The notes: generated by a model not told the origin, from the sequence alone. A stretch of DNA of 64,000 nt from Streptomyces sp. DT2A-34 (GCF_030499515.1 NZ_JASTWJ010000001.1:1674001-1738000); one strand, 5' to 3'; numbered from the stretch's first letter, positions 25,331 to 33,386 are shown. Translations and numbers: made by a program.

Positions 25331-26623
25331 CTACGTTTCCCACACTCCGGCGGCCGTACGGTCGTCGGCGTACCCCTTGACCCGGACCTGGGTGTCGGCG
25401 AGGAAGGCGGCGAGGCCGGGCGGCTCGGGGCCGGACCAGCGGGCGGTCAGGTGGGCGGCGAGTTCGGGTTCGCCGCGCAGGGGGTCGGCGAGGCCGCCGG
25501 TGCACATCAGGAGCGTGTCTCCCGGACGGGCCACCGAGGCGCGGAAGCGGAAGGGTTCGCGGGGCGGCTCGGGGGCCGGGTCGTAGGGGCTCGGGGGTGT
25601 GGGGATGCCGAGGTCCATGGTGAGGCGGTCGCCCTCGGGCGTCTCCGCCGGCAACGAGCCGAAGCCGACGACGGGTTCGCCGGTGGCGTCGGTGACGCGG
25701 GGCTCTATGTCCTGCCACTCGCCGTCCCGCAGCCGGAAGAGTCCGCCCCCGCCGACGCCGAAGAAGACACGGGTACGGCACGCGGGGTCGGCGGGGAGGA
25801 GGAGGCAGCGCAGGGTCGCCGCGTACTCCTCCGGTTCGATGCCCTGTTCGGCGGCGCTGGCGCGGAGCTTGCCGAGGCTGCGGTCGGTGAGGCGGTGCAG
25901 GCCGGACTTCAGGTCGCCGCGCCGTGCGGCCCTGATGTCCTCCGCGAGCCTCGGGTGACTGCGGCCGACGGCCCGGCCGATCCAGTGACAGGCCTCGGCG
26001 GCGGCGCGGTGGGCGCCCGGGGTGGCCCGGGCGCCGGTTGCCATCGCCACCAGGACCAGGGCGTGGTCGCCGGTGCCGAAGCGGGCGGTGAGGAGGGAGT
26101 CGCGGCGCGGTTCACCCCGGTAGCGGGCGGAGTCTCCGCGCAGGGAGACGGCCCGGAGGGTGCAGGCGCCGTAGTGGGCACCGTCCAGGACGGTGTCGGC
26201 GACCAGGTCGTCGAGGTCGTCGGGGTCCGCGGCGGGGAGGGCGGTGGGTTCGGCGGCGTAGGTCGGCGGGCCGTTGCCGACGTAGTCGAGGGGCTCCGGG
26301 GGGAAGGTCGGGAGGTCTGCGCGGGGCGCCGTCCGGGGCTCGTCGTCACTCGCAGGCGTCGGGCGCTCCTCGGGCTCCTCCACGGTGAATCCCGGCGGCT
26401 TCGGCAGGCCCGCCGGGAAGGTCGACGGACCCGCGGTCCCGGGCACTCCGGCCCCTGGCACCCCCGCCCCCGGCCGCAGGTTCACGGCCCCCGCCGCCGA
26501 GGCGAACCGGTCGTCCAGTGAGTCGGGCGCCGCTGTCGGGCCCGTGTCCTGTGTGGCGTCACCGTACAGCTGCCCCCACCAGTCGTCCTCGTGACCGGTG
26601 GGCCTTCCCCCCTGCTGACTCAT
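25331..26623 (-). CDS. Degenerate PP2C-type protein, probable pseudophosphatase
   Basis: A 430-residue protein starting at ATG 26623 (MSQQGG). The first 150 residues are Pro/Gly-rich and probably disordered. The C-terminal part (about 150-430) follows the PP2C order: LLTARFGTGDHALVLVAMATGA occupies the place of the VADGMGG motif, VFFGVGGGGLFRL that of GDSRxYLL, and MCTGGLADPL that of CSDGL. The metal-binding aspartates expected at these places are missing, so catalysis is doubtful and a binding or scaffolding role is likelier. Similar PP2C-domain proteins are common in Streptomyces. It converges with the HTH gene (21 bp between stops). Confidence 0.72.
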   Translation of the reverse strand: MSQQGGRPTGHEDDWWGQLYGDATQDTGPTAAPDSLDDRFASAAGAVNLRPGAGVPGAGVPGTAGPSTFPAGLPKPPGFTVEEPEERPTPASDDEPRTAPRADLPTFPPEPLDYVGNGPPTYAAEPTALPAADPDDLDDLVADTVLDGAHYGACTLRAVSLRGDSARYRGEPRRDSLLTARFGTGDHALVLVAMATGARATPGAHRAAAEACHWIGRAVGRSHPRLAEDIRAARRGDLKSGLHRLTDRSLGKLRASAAEQGIEPEEYAATLRCLLLPADPACRTRVFFGVGGGGLFRLRDGEWQDIEPRVTDATGEPVVGFGSLPAETPEGDRLTMDLGIPTPPSPYDPAPEPPREPFRFRASVARPGDTLLMCTGGLADPLRGEPELAAHLTARWSGPEPPGLAAFLADTQVRVKGYADDRTAAGVWET

Positions 26624-26764
26624 GCCCCTGATTGTCCACCGCACGGGCCGGATGAAAACGGGGCATCCGGAAAATCCGACCCGGTGGACCGACACGAAAG
26701 GCGTTGTGGGAGTGAGGTGTTGAACAGTCTTGCGATACATCAGGCCGCGCAAAAGGCGAGCCAC

Positions 26765-26808
26765 GTCGCCGGGCGGTCCCACCCCCCACGGGAGAACCGC
26801 CCGGCGAC
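26765..26808 (-). terminator. Strong hairpin between the PP2C-like gene and the 47-codon gene
   Basis: GTCGCCGGGCGGT (26765-26777) is perfectly complementary to ACCGCCCGGCGAC (26796-26808), giving a 13-bp stem with an 18-nt loop. It starts 37 bp past the stop of the small minus-strand gene 26846-26989 and is the terminator expected for it. Confidence 0.8.
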
Positions 26809-26845
26809 TGCCGGGTGACCCGGGCCCGGATCCCCTTCGCACGCG

Positions 26846-26989
26846 TCAACGCACGTCGTGGGCCCGGGTCACGATCTGGGTGACCGAAACGCCGCTCGCG
26901 TCGGCCAGGACGGCCTCGAGTGTGGCCTGCTTCCCTGTCGTCCCGCTGTGGTTCGCGGCCGCCTTCGTACGAGTCCGTCCTCCGGCCAC
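26846..26989 (-). CDS. Small protein, 47 residues, unknown function
   Basis: An open frame too short for routine gene calling. It runs from GTG 26989 (cac on the plus strand, 26987-26989) to TGA at 26848-26846 and encodes a basic N-terminus (AGGRTRTKAAANHSG) followed by an amphipathic segment (TGKQATLEAVLADASGVSVT, then QIVTRAHDVR). Nearly every third codon position is G or C, as in neighbouring genes, and a 13-bp hairpin follows the stop. The frame is open further upstream without ATG and no good ribosome binding site precedes the GTG, so the start is uncertain. It is divergent from the LuxR-type regulator gene. I do not recognise a family. Confidence 0.5.
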   Translation of the reverse strand: MAGGRTRTKAAANHSGTTGKQATLEAVLADASGVSVTQIVTRAHDVR

Positions 26990-27168
26990 GTGTACCGCGG
27001 GACGGCAGCGGTATGCCCTCCCGGGGCGGCGATCTCCGGCAGCCCAAGCAGGGGCAAAGCGGGCGGTGGTTGATGCTGCGGTGGCGACACCTTGGCAGAG
27101 TGACGGGTGGTGCGGCGATGATGTGCCGAGGCGGTTCTACGCCGTGGCCGTTTTCCGCCACGGGCCGG

Positions 27169-27178
27169 ACACCGGTGT
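27169..27178. promoter_or_regulatory. Palindrome upstream of the LuxR-type regulator
   Basis: ACACCGGTGT is a perfect 10-bp palindrome 25 bp before the regulator start, in the region shared with the divergent 47-codon gene. A binding-site role is a guess. Confidence 0.25.
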
Positions 27179-27203
27179 TTCTTTTGGGGAGGGGCGCGGC
27201 CCG

Positions 27204-28193
27204 ATGCTGGGAGTGATCGGTCTCGACGAGACGCATGAGTCGGCGTACCGGGCCCTGGTGTCGGTGGGCGCCGCCGACGTACCGGATCTCGCGCGACGGC
27301 TGACGCTCGGCGAGTACGACACGGAGCGCGCCCTGCGCCGTCTGGAGCGGCACGGACTCGCGGCGCAGTCCTCGGCGCGGCCCGGTCGCTGGGTCGCCGC
27401 GCCGCCCGGGGTGGCGCTGGGCGCGCTGCTCACCCAGCAGCGGCACGAGCTGGAGAAGGCGGAGCTGGCGGCCGCGATGCTCGCCGAGGAGTACCGGGCG
27501 GGGGCCGCCGAGCCCGCCGTGCACGACCTGGTCGAGGTGGTGATCGGCGCCGCCGCGGTCTCGCAGCGCTTCCTGCAGCTCCAGCTCGGGGCGAGCAAGG
27601 AGGTGTGCGCCCTGGTCACCGGCAGTCCCGTCGCCGTCACCGGCGTGGAAAACGACGCGGAGGAGCAGGCCGCCGACCGGGGCGTCCGCTACCGGGTGGT
27701 CCTGGAACGCTCGGTCCTCGACCAGCCGCACGGCGTCACCGAGCTGTCCGCCGCCCTCGGCCGCGAGGAGCAGGTGCGGGTCGTGGACCAGGTCCCGACC
27801 AAGCTGGTGATCGCCGACCGGACCCTGGCCCTCGTACCGCTCACCTCGCACACGTCGGAGCCGGCCGCCCTGGTCGTCCACGCGAGCGGGCTCCTGGAGC
27901 TGCTCTCCGGCCTGTTCGAGTCGGTGTGGCGGGAGGCGCTGCCGGTACGCCTCGGCCCGTCCGGCGTCACCGAGGAGCAGCCCGACGGGCCCGACGACAC
28001 CGACCTGGAGGTGCTGTCCCTGCTGCTGGCCGGCCTGACCGACGCGAGCGTGGCCAAGCAGCTGGACCTGGGCCTCAGGACCGTGCAGCGCCGGGTGAAG
28101 CGGCTGATGGAGCTGACCGGGGTGACGACCCGGCTGCAGCTGGGGTGGCACGCGTACGAGCGGGGGTGGGTGGCGCGGGAGCGGCAGGGGTGA
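27204..28193 (+). CDS. TrmB-like/LuxR-type helix-turn-helix regulator
   Basis: A 329-residue regulator. ATG 27204 (MLGVIGLDETHESAYRAL) has GGGGAGGGG (27186-27194) upstream at 9 nt. The N-terminal winged helix (about 1-70) is TrmB/MarR-like: AYRALVSVGAADVPDLARRLTL...ALRRLERHGLA. A central PLD-like/sensor region (about 100-245) follows. The C-terminal LuxR/GerE helix-turn-helix lies at about 270-320: VLSLLLAGLTDASVAKQLDLGLRTVQRRVKRLMELTGV. Proteins with this two-HTH layout are common in Streptomyces, often regulating specialised metabolism or peptide genes. The nearest candidate target is the divergent 47-codon gene. Confidence 0.87.
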   Translation: MLGVIGLDETHESAYRALVSVGAADVPDLARRLTLGEYDTERALRRLERHGLAAQSSARPGRWVAAPPGVALGALLTQQRHELEKAELAAAMLAEEYRAGAAEPAVHDLVEVVIGAAAVSQRFLQLQLGASKEVCALVTGSPVAVTGVENDAEEQAADRGVRYRVVLERSVLDQPHGVTELSAALGREEQVRVVDQVPTKLVIADRTLALVPLTSHTSEPAALVVHASGLLELLSGLFESVWREALPVRLGPSGVTEEQPDGPDDTDLEVLSLLLAGLTDASVAKQLDLGLRTVQRRVKRLMELTGVTTRLQLGWHAYERGWVARERQG

Positions 28194-28258
28194 CCGCGGC
28201 GCACCCCCGGCGACAAGGCTGATCTGCGCGTTCTCGTGAGCTCCGGCACTCTGGTCAG

Positions 28259-28741
28259 ATGGGAGTGTCGGACCTCGTGCTGGTCGGACTGGTCCTCCTG
28301 CTCGGCCTCTGCGGAGTGCTGGTGCCCGGGGTGCCGGGGTCCTGGCTGGTGTGGGCCGCGGTCATGTGGTGGGCGCTGCAGGATCCCCAGCCGGTCGCGT
28401 GGTGGGTGCTCGTCGGGGCCACCGTCGCGCTGTTCCTCTCCCAGGTGGTGCGCTGGGCACTGCCGCCGCGCCCGCTGCGTCCGAGCTGGGCCGGCCGTCA
28501 CATGGCGGTGTACGCGGGGGCGGGGTCGTTCCTGGGCTTCCTCCTGCTCCCCGTGATCGGCGCGATCCCCGGCTTCATGGCCGGCATCTACCTCGAGGAA
28601 CGGTTCCGCCTCGGCCGCCACGGCGAGGCGATGGCGGCGCTGCGGACCGCGATGCGGTCGGGCGGGTCGAGCGTGCTGGCGGAGCTGTTCACGTGCCAGC
28701 TGATCGCGGGGGCGTGGGTGGGGGCCGTGCTCTGGGGCTGA
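28259..28741 (+). CDS. DUF456-family membrane protein
   Basis: A 160-residue integral membrane protein with four hydrophobic segments (LVLVGLVLLLGLCGVLVPG, SWLVWAAVMWWAL, WWVLVGATVALFLSQ, and a Gly-rich GAGSFLGFLLLPVIGAIPGF helix pair). The VPGVPGSW and GFMAGIYLEERF patterns identify DUF456. The function of the family is unknown. Start ATG 28259. It converges on ogt, with a shared terminator between them. Confidence 0.8.
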   Translation: MGVSDLVLVGLVLLLGLCGVLVPGVPGSWLVWAAVMWWALQDPQPVAWWVLVGATVALFLSQVVRWALPPRPLRPSWAGRHMAVYAGAGSFLGFLLLPVIGAIPGFMAGIYLEERFRLGRHGEAMAALRTAMRSGGSSVLAELFTCQLIAGAWVGAVLWG

Positions 28742-28769
28742 CGCCCGCATGGCAGGAACCGGAGGACCG

Positions 28770-28820
28770 CTAGGCCCTGTCGCGTCGCCGGGCAGGCGGG
28801 AATTCGACGACAGGGCCTAG
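28770..28820. terminator. Bidirectional terminator between DUF456 gene and ogt
   Basis: CTAGGCCCTGTCG (28770-28782) pairs perfectly with CGACAGGGCCTAG (28808-28820) across a 25-nt loop. The right arm includes the ogt stop codon. Confidence 0.75.
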
Positions 28821-29326
28821 AGCCTGCCCTCCAGCGTGAGCAGCCGCATCTTGCGTTCGAGGCCGCCCGCGTACCCGGTCAGCGACCCGTCGGCCCCGAT
28901 CACGCGGTGGCACGGGCGTACGACCAGCAACGGGTTGGCGCCGATCGCGCCGCCGACGGCCCGTACGGCGGCCCGGGAGGCGCCGATCCGCGCCGCGATC
29001 TCGCCGTACGTCGTCGTGGACCCGTAGGGGACATCGTCGAGGGCGGCCCAGACCCGCTCCCGGAACTCGCTGCCGGCTGTGCTCAGCTCCAGCTGGAACT
29101 CCTTGAGTTCACCCGCGAAGTAGGCGGCGAGCTGTTCCTCGGCCGCACGGAAGAGCGCGGGGTCGCGCCGCCAGGCCTCCTGGACGGTACGGCCGCCCTT
29201 CTGGCCGGGCACGGAGAGGGAGGTCAGGGCGCCGGTCGCGGGGTCGGCGGTGAGGAGGAGCGGGCCGAGCGGACTGTCGAGCTCGGTCCAGTGGGTCGGG
29301 GTGGCGGTCGGGGCCAGGTTGGTCAT
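28817..29326 (-). CDS. ogt: Methylated-DNA--protein-cysteine methyltransferase
   Basis: A 169-residue suicide repair protein. The active-site motif is intact: RPCHRVIG with C139 as the methyl acceptor; the preceding helix-turn-helix with SRAAVRAVGGAIGANP carries the recognition helix and Arg finger. It removes methyl groups from O6-methylguanine (and O4-methylthymine) in DNA. Its ATG lies 2 bp after the stop of the Ada/AlkA fusion gene, so the two form an alkylation-damage operon, comparable to Ada-type adaptive-response operons of other bacteria. Confidence 0.95.
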   Translation of the reverse strand: MTNLAPTATPTHWTELDSPLGPLLLTADPATGALTSLSVPGQKGGRTVQEAWRRDPALFRAAEEQLAAYFAGELKEFQLELSTAGSEFRERVWAALDDVPYGSTTTYGEIAARIGASRAAVRAVGGAIGANPLLVVRPCHRVIGADGSLTGYAGGLERKMRLLTLEGRL

Positions 29327-29328
29327 GA

Positions 29329-30819
29329 TTACTCCGACTCCCCTGCTGCACGCAGGTGTTGTGAGGCATAGGAGCGCCAGGGGCGCCAGCTGTCGGGGGC
29401 GTCGACGCCGGGCGGGGCGACGTCCGGGTCGCCGAGGGCCCGGGTGCGGATGACGGCGACGGTACGGGCGCCCAGGCCGGGCAGGCCGAGCAGCGCGTCG
29501 TGGGCCTCGTCCCGGTCGGCGCCCGGGTCCAGCCGTACGGCACCGTCGGCGAGGGCGGCGGTGAGCGCGCCGAGGGGGCCGTCGGGCTCGGCCTCGGCGA
29601 GGACGGCCGCCTCGGGGAACAGGTGGGTGAGGCTGCCGCGGGGCGCGTCGAGCGCCTTGCCGTACCGCCGCACCAGCCGCTCGGCCTCCCCCGGCCCGAC
29701 GAGTGCCCGCACCGCCAGCTCCTCCGCGTCGGCGGCACCGGGTGACCGTAGCCCCGGCCGGGCGGCGACCAGCGGAGCGAGCCGGGGATCGGCGCCGAGC
29801 CGCTCGTCGACGGCGTACGGATCGGCGTCGAGGTCGAACAGGCGCCGCAGCCGCTGCACGGCCGTGGTCAGGTCGCGCGGGTCGGTGAGGTGGAGACGGG
29901 CGTCGAGCCGGCCGCCGGGGTGGGTGGTGGAGGCGGCCGAGGGGGCCGGTGGGCCCGGCACGGCTTCCGGCGCCGATGCCGACGCCACCGCCGGTACTCC
30001 TCGGCGGGCCGTGGACGCCTGCCTCCCGCCGCCGCCCAGCCGCTCCTGCACCGCCGCGATGGCGGTGCCGTACGGCAGCCGGAGGGCGCGGCGGTACGTC
30101 CGGCGCCCGACCGGTCCGCTGATGTCCTCGACGCCGGGCACGGCCTCGCGCTCCAGCAGGTCGAAGACGAGGCCGGCCTGGTACGGCCCCCGGTACGCGA
30201 GCCGCAGCGGTATCCCGGCCGACGGCGTGCCCGCACGCCGGGCGCCACGGCCGCCCCTCCGTGCGGCGGCGGCCCGCAGCTCGCTCGGCGTGGAGGCGTA
30301 CACCTCCCGGATCGTGTCGTTGAACTGCCGCACGCTGGCGGACCCGGACGCGAACGCGATCTCGGTGATCGGCAGCTCGGTGGTCTGCAGGAGCACCCGT
30401 GCGGTGTGCGCCCGCTGGGCCCGGGCCAGCGCGACCGGCCCGGCGCCGAGCTCGGCGGTGAGCTGCCGCTGGACCTGCCGCGCGCTGTATCCCAGCCGCG
30501 CGGCGAGCCCGGCGACGCCCTCACGGTCGACGATGCCGTCGCCGATGAGCCGCATGGCCCGGCCGACGACATCGGCCCGCACGTTCCACTCGGCGGACCC
30601 CGGCACGGCGTCCGGCCGGCACCGTCGGCAGGCCCGGAAGCCCGAGCCCTGCGCGGCGGCTGCCGTCGCGAAGAACCGCACGTTGCGCCGCTTCGGCGTG
30701 ACGGCCGGGCAGCTGGGGCGGCAGTAGATGCCGGTGGTCTCGACGGCGAAGAAGAACTCGCCGTCGAACCGGGCGTCCCTGCTGCGGACCGCCTCGTACC
30801 TGGTGTCCTCGTCCATCAC
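29329..30819 (-). CDS. AdaA-AlkA fusion: methylphosphotriester sensor, AraC regulator and 3-methyladenine glycosylase
   Basis: A 496-residue three-domain protein. Residues 1-80 form the Ada N-terminal zinc domain with C33, C37, C64 and C67 (IYCRPSC, FRACRRC); C33 is the expected methyl acceptor from DNA phosphotriesters. Residues about 85-190 are an AraC-type double HTH (VAGLAARLGYSARQVQRQL ... ITEIAFASGSASVRQFNDTIR). A long linker leads to an AlkA-like glycosylase with helix-hairpin-helix LLGLPGLGARTVAVIRTRALGD. The end is odd: the conserved WRPWRSYASQHL follows the catalytic-Asp region (APPGVD) after only a few residues, where AlkA normally has a further 25-30. Methylation of the sensor would activate its own operon with ogt. 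GTG/ATG choice: MM at 30819. Confidence 0.9.
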   Translation of the reverse strand: MMDEDTRYEAVRSRDARFDGEFFFAVETTGIYCRPSCPAVTPKRRNVRFFATAAAAQGSGFRACRRCRPDAVPGSAEWNVRADVVGRAMRLIGDGIVDREGVAGLAARLGYSARQVQRQLTAELGAGPVALARAQRAHTARVLLQTTELPITEIAFASGSASVRQFNDTIREVYASTPSELRAAAARRGGRGARRAGTPSAGIPLRLAYRGPYQAGLVFDLLEREAVPGVEDISGPVGRRTYRRALRLPYGTAIAAVQERLGGGGRQASTARRGVPAVASASAPEAVPGPPAPSAASTTHPGGRLDARLHLTDPRDLTTAVQRLRRLFDLDADPYAVDERLGADPRLAPLVAARPGLRSPGAADAEELAVRALVGPGEAERLVRRYGKALDAPRGSLTHLFPEAAVLAEAEPDGPLGALTAALADGAVRLDPGADRDEAHDALLGLPGLGARTVAVIRTRALGDPDVAPPGVDAPDSWRPWRSYASQHLRAAGESE

Positions 30820-30879
30820 GCCCTCCAGTCTCCGCCGACCGTGCGGGTGCGGCTGGCGGAAATCGGACGTGACGCTGCG

Positions 30880-31983
30880 CTACCGCATGCGGCCCCGCTT
30901 CGCCTCCATCGCCGCCCGCCCCTCGGCGCCCTTGCGCTTCCAGTCCTTGCGGATCTCGGCCCGAAGCCGCGCGTCGGTCTTGGCCACGATCCGCTGGTTC
31001 TCCCGCAGCAGCTTCCGGTAGCTCTCCAGCCGCCGCTCGGGCAGTTCACCGGCGTCGATGGCGTCGAGCACCGCGCACCCCGGCTCGCTCTCGTGCGCGC
31101 AGTCGTGGAAGCGGCACCGCTCGGCCAGCGCCTCGATCTCGGCGAAGACCTGCCCGACCCCGGCCTCGGCGTCCCAGAGCCCGACGCCCCGCAGCCCCGG
31201 TGTGTCCATCAGTACGCCGCCGCCCGGCAGGGCGAGGAGGTTGCGCGTGGTGGTCGTGTGGCGGCCCTTGCCGTCGACGTCGCGGGCGGCCTGGACCTCC
31301 ATCACGTCGTCGCCGAGCAGTGCGTTCGCGAGCGTCGACTTGCCCGCCCCGGACTGCCCGAGCAGCACGGAGGTGCCCCCGCCCACGACCGCGGCGAGGA
31401 CGTCGAGCCCCTCCCCCAGCGTCGCGCTGACGGTCAGCACGGGCACACCCGGCGCCGTCGTCTCCACGTCCTGGACGAGATGCGAGAGCGTCACCGGGTC
31501 CGGCACGAGGTCGGCCTTGGTGAGGACCACGACCGGCTGGGCGCCCGACTCCCACGCCAGGGCGAGGAAGCGCTCGATACGGCCGAGGTCGAGCTCGACG
31601 GCCAGCGAGACGGCGACGATCGCGTGGTCGATGTTGGCGGCGAGGATCTGCCCCTCGGACCGCTCGGAGGAGGTGGAGCGCACGAAGGCCGTACGGCGTG
31701 GCAGATACGTCCGTACATAGCGCGGGTTCCCGGCGGGTTCGACGACGGCCCAGTCGCCCGTGCACACGACCCGCATCGGATCGTGCGGGGTGACGAACGC
31801 CGTGTCGGCCCGTACGACGCCCTCGGCGGTGACGACGTCGCACTGCCCGCGGTCGACCCGGATCACACGTCCGGGAAGGAGCCCCTCGGGCTCGTAGGGG
31901 GCGAACTCGTCCGCCCATGCCTCGTCCCAGCCGTAGGGAGCGAGAGCGGAGGAAACGGATGAAGCGGCGGAGCTGGAAGTCAA
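30880..31983 (-). CDS. rsgA: Ribosome small-subunit-dependent GTPase A
   Basis: A 367-residue circularly permuted GTPase. An N-terminal OB-fold is followed by G4 (VLTKADLV), then G1/P-loop GQSGAGKSTL (about 205-215) and G3 DTPGLRG (about 260), the order typical of RsgA/YjeQ. The C-terminal zinc knuckle CRFHDCAHESEPGC is intact. RsgA tests and helps release late 30S ribosome assembly intermediates. The start is TTG 31983, with GAAGGG upstream at suitable spacing. A possible 23-codon peptide gene lies 64 bp upstream. The short linker to the ada gene (60 bp) has no hairpin. Confidence 0.93.
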   Translation of the reverse strand: MTSSSAASSVSSALAPYGWDEAWADEFAPYEPEGLLPGRVIRVDRGQCDVVTAEGVVRADTAFVTPHDPMRVVCTGDWAVVEPAGNPRYVRTYLPRRTAFVRSTSSERSEGQILAANIDHAIVAVSLAVELDLGRIERFLALAWESGAQPVVVLTKADLVPDPVTLSHLVQDVETTAPGVPVLTVSATLGEGLDVLAAVVGGGTSVLLGQSGAGKSTLANALLGDDVMEVQAARDVDGKGRHTTTTRNLLALPGGGVLMDTPGLRGVGLWDAEAGVGQVFAEIEALAERCRFHDCAHESEPGCAVLDAIDAGELPERRLESYRKLLRENQRIVAKTDARLRAEIRKDWKRKGAEGRAAMEAKRGRMR

Positions 31984-32047
31984 GGGTGACCCTTCACAAG
32001 GGCGGCCCCGGCCGTCGCGCGCACGGGCGCGGAAGGAAATGGGTGTG

Positions 32048-32119
32048 TCAGCCGGTGGCCACGGAGGTGGACTTGATGGATTCCTGAATGCGGGTAGCGC
32101 TCATCGCAAAGACAGCCAT
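32048..32119 (-). CDS. Possible 23-residue peptide upstream of rsgA
   Basis: A short open frame from ATG 32119 to TGA 32048, MAVFAMSATRIQESIKSTSV plus ATG. The AGGAGG ribosome binding site is strong, with 9-10 nt to the ATG. The same frame is open upstream and an ATG at 32179 would give a 43-residue version with four to five cysteines (ECVKCRVCEVRRC), but that Cys-rich stretch is encoded by the tandem 16-bp repeat and reads through the ribosome binding site. It is 64 bp ahead of rsgA on the same strand, so it may be an uncharacterised leader or small protein. No family recognised. Confidence 0.4.
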   Translation of the reverse strand: MAVFAMSATRIQESIKSTSVATG

Positions 32120-32134
32120 CGGTCGACACCTCCT

Positions 32135-32166
32135 CACTTCACACACTCGGCACTTCACACACTCGG
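32135..32166. repeat. Perfect 16-bp tandem duplication upstream of the small peptide
   Basis: CACTTCACACACTCGG occurs twice with no gap (32135-32150 and 32151-32166). The copies lie just upstream of the AGGAGG site of the small minus-strand frame; they could be a repeated operator or a recent duplication. Confidence 0.9.
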
Positions 32167-32270
32167 CAGCGGTGACCATCGGCCGCCGCGGGAACGCCCG
32201 TGACTTTAGTACCGGCCGGCCGGGCCCCGCCACTGATTTTCCGAGGGCCCTCCTCGGCCGGATCCGGAGC

Positions 32271-32927
32271 TCATGGGCAGCTGCTGACCACGGTCATGTT
32301 GGCCACGTCGCTCAGCGGCACCACGACGGGGTCGTGCCGCCCCGGGCTCTGCAGCCGGAGCTTGCCTCCGTCGGCGGAGCGCAGTGTTCCGCAGCTGGGT
32401 CCGCCGGGGTGGGTCACCTTCAGGTAGACCGGCTTGTCCTTGCCCGCCTCGGCCGGCGCCCACCAGGTGACGACGATGCCCGCGAGCAGCAGGGTCAGCG
32501 CGAGCGCGACGAGATACTGGGCCCGCCTGAGCCGTCGTGCCGCGGCGACGGCCAAGGCGACCTTGTAGGCCGCGACCGATCCGTACCGGTCGTGCACCGC
32601 GCTGAGAGTGGTCGCCCGGGGGCGGGTGCCGGCCTGCGCCGCGAGGGCCTGCCAGAGCCCCGTGAGCGCGGCGAGCAGACCGCCGCCGATGAGCAGGGTG
32701 AGCGCCGTCTTCCATCCGGTGGTCAGGACGCTGGTGGTGTCCCGTCCCTTGATCACCACGCCGGTGGTGACCAGGGTGATGAAGGCGGTCAGGCCGTTGC
32801 GCCAGGTCTCGGCGCCGGCGCGGACGGCGTCCAGGGAGGCGGCCGACATCTCGCCGAAGGCGTCCCGCTCGGCGATGTCGAAGGCCGAGGGGGCGCTGGT
32901 CGGCCGCCGCGGCCGGTACCCGGTCAC
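32271..32927 (-). CDS. Three-span membrane protein of unknown function
   Basis: A 218-residue protein starting at GTG 32927, whose GTGA overlaps the stop of the preceding gene. The N-terminal ~55 residues are soluble. Hydrophobic segments at about 58-75 (AFITLVTTGVVI), 83-108 (TALTLLIGGGLLAALTGLW) and 145-165 (YLVALALTLLLAGIVV) are followed by a ~50-residue extracytoplasmic tail with two cysteines (GGPSCGTL and SSCP), possibly a disulfide. The family is not recognised. The translational coupling to the Cys-rich gene and the shared promoter region with the TPR-CHAT gene suggest that the three work together. Confidence 0.72.
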   Translation of the reverse strand: MTGYRPRRPTSAPSAFDIAERDAFGEMSAASLDAVRAGAETWRNGLTAFITLVTTGVVIKGRDTTSVLTTGWKTALTLLIGGGLLAALTGLWQALAAQAGTRPRATTLSAVHDRYGSVAAYKVALAVAAARRLRRAQYLVALALTLLLAGIVVTWWAPAEAGKDKPVYLKVTHPGGPSCGTLRSADGGKLRLQSPGRHDPVVVPLSDVANMTVVSSCP

Positions 32928-33319
32928 GGCGTTCCCGGCCCCGAGGCGCTGTCGGCCACGAGCTCCACACGGAAGCTGACCCCGCAACCGGTGGTGCCTT
33001 CCGGGGAGTCGACGTGTGCCGCACCGCAACCGCAGGTGACGTCGACGACCACCACGGGCGGCAGGACCTCGGCCGCGTCCGCGTCCGCCATCCCCCTGGG
33101 GCTGGTGAAGTCGCCTACGACGGTGGGAACTTGCCGGTCGTCGATCCGCCCGGCGCAGCGCGGGCAGCATCCCCACACCCGGGTGGTCACCACGCCGTCG
33201 ACGAGGGCGACCTCGGCCCGCAGCAGATCCTGCTCCAGCAGGTCGTAGGCCTTGCTGGTCCAGCCGAACTCCGAGGTGGGTTCCCAGCGTTCGCCGGTTC
33301 GGTGTTCCGGTGCCGCCAT
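32924..33319 (-). CDS. Cys-rich small protein next to CHAT gene, function unknown
   Basis: A 131-residue soluble protein. It has a probable zinc-ribbon-like or structural metal site formed by WGCCPRC (around 49-54), VTCGCG (around 95-98) and TGCG (around 110). There is no signal peptide or membrane span. It is the first gene of a two-gene unit with the membrane protein (GTGA overlap) and is divergent from the CHAT gene across only 67 bp. I do not recognise a named family; the arrangement suggests a regulatory, adaptor or substrate role for a CHAT protease, which is inference. Confidence 0.68.
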   Translation of the reverse strand: MAAPEHRTGERWEPTSEFGWTSKAYDLLEQDLLRAEVALVDGVVTTRVWGCCPRCAGRIDDRQVPTVVGDFTSPRGMADADAAEVLPPVVVVDVTCGCGAAHVDSPEGTTGCGVSFRVELVADSASGPGTP

Positions 33320-33386
33320 GGTCCGGTCGTTCCCCTCTGCCGTACTGCCCTGCCGTATCGGTGAGTTGCGCCACTAGAGTGACACG

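Noticed and set aside
26730..27203. Longer start of the LuxR-type regulator at 26730
   Set aside because: This would absorb the 47-codon minus-strand gene and terminator; the GGGGAGGGG site and conserved start point to ATG 27204.
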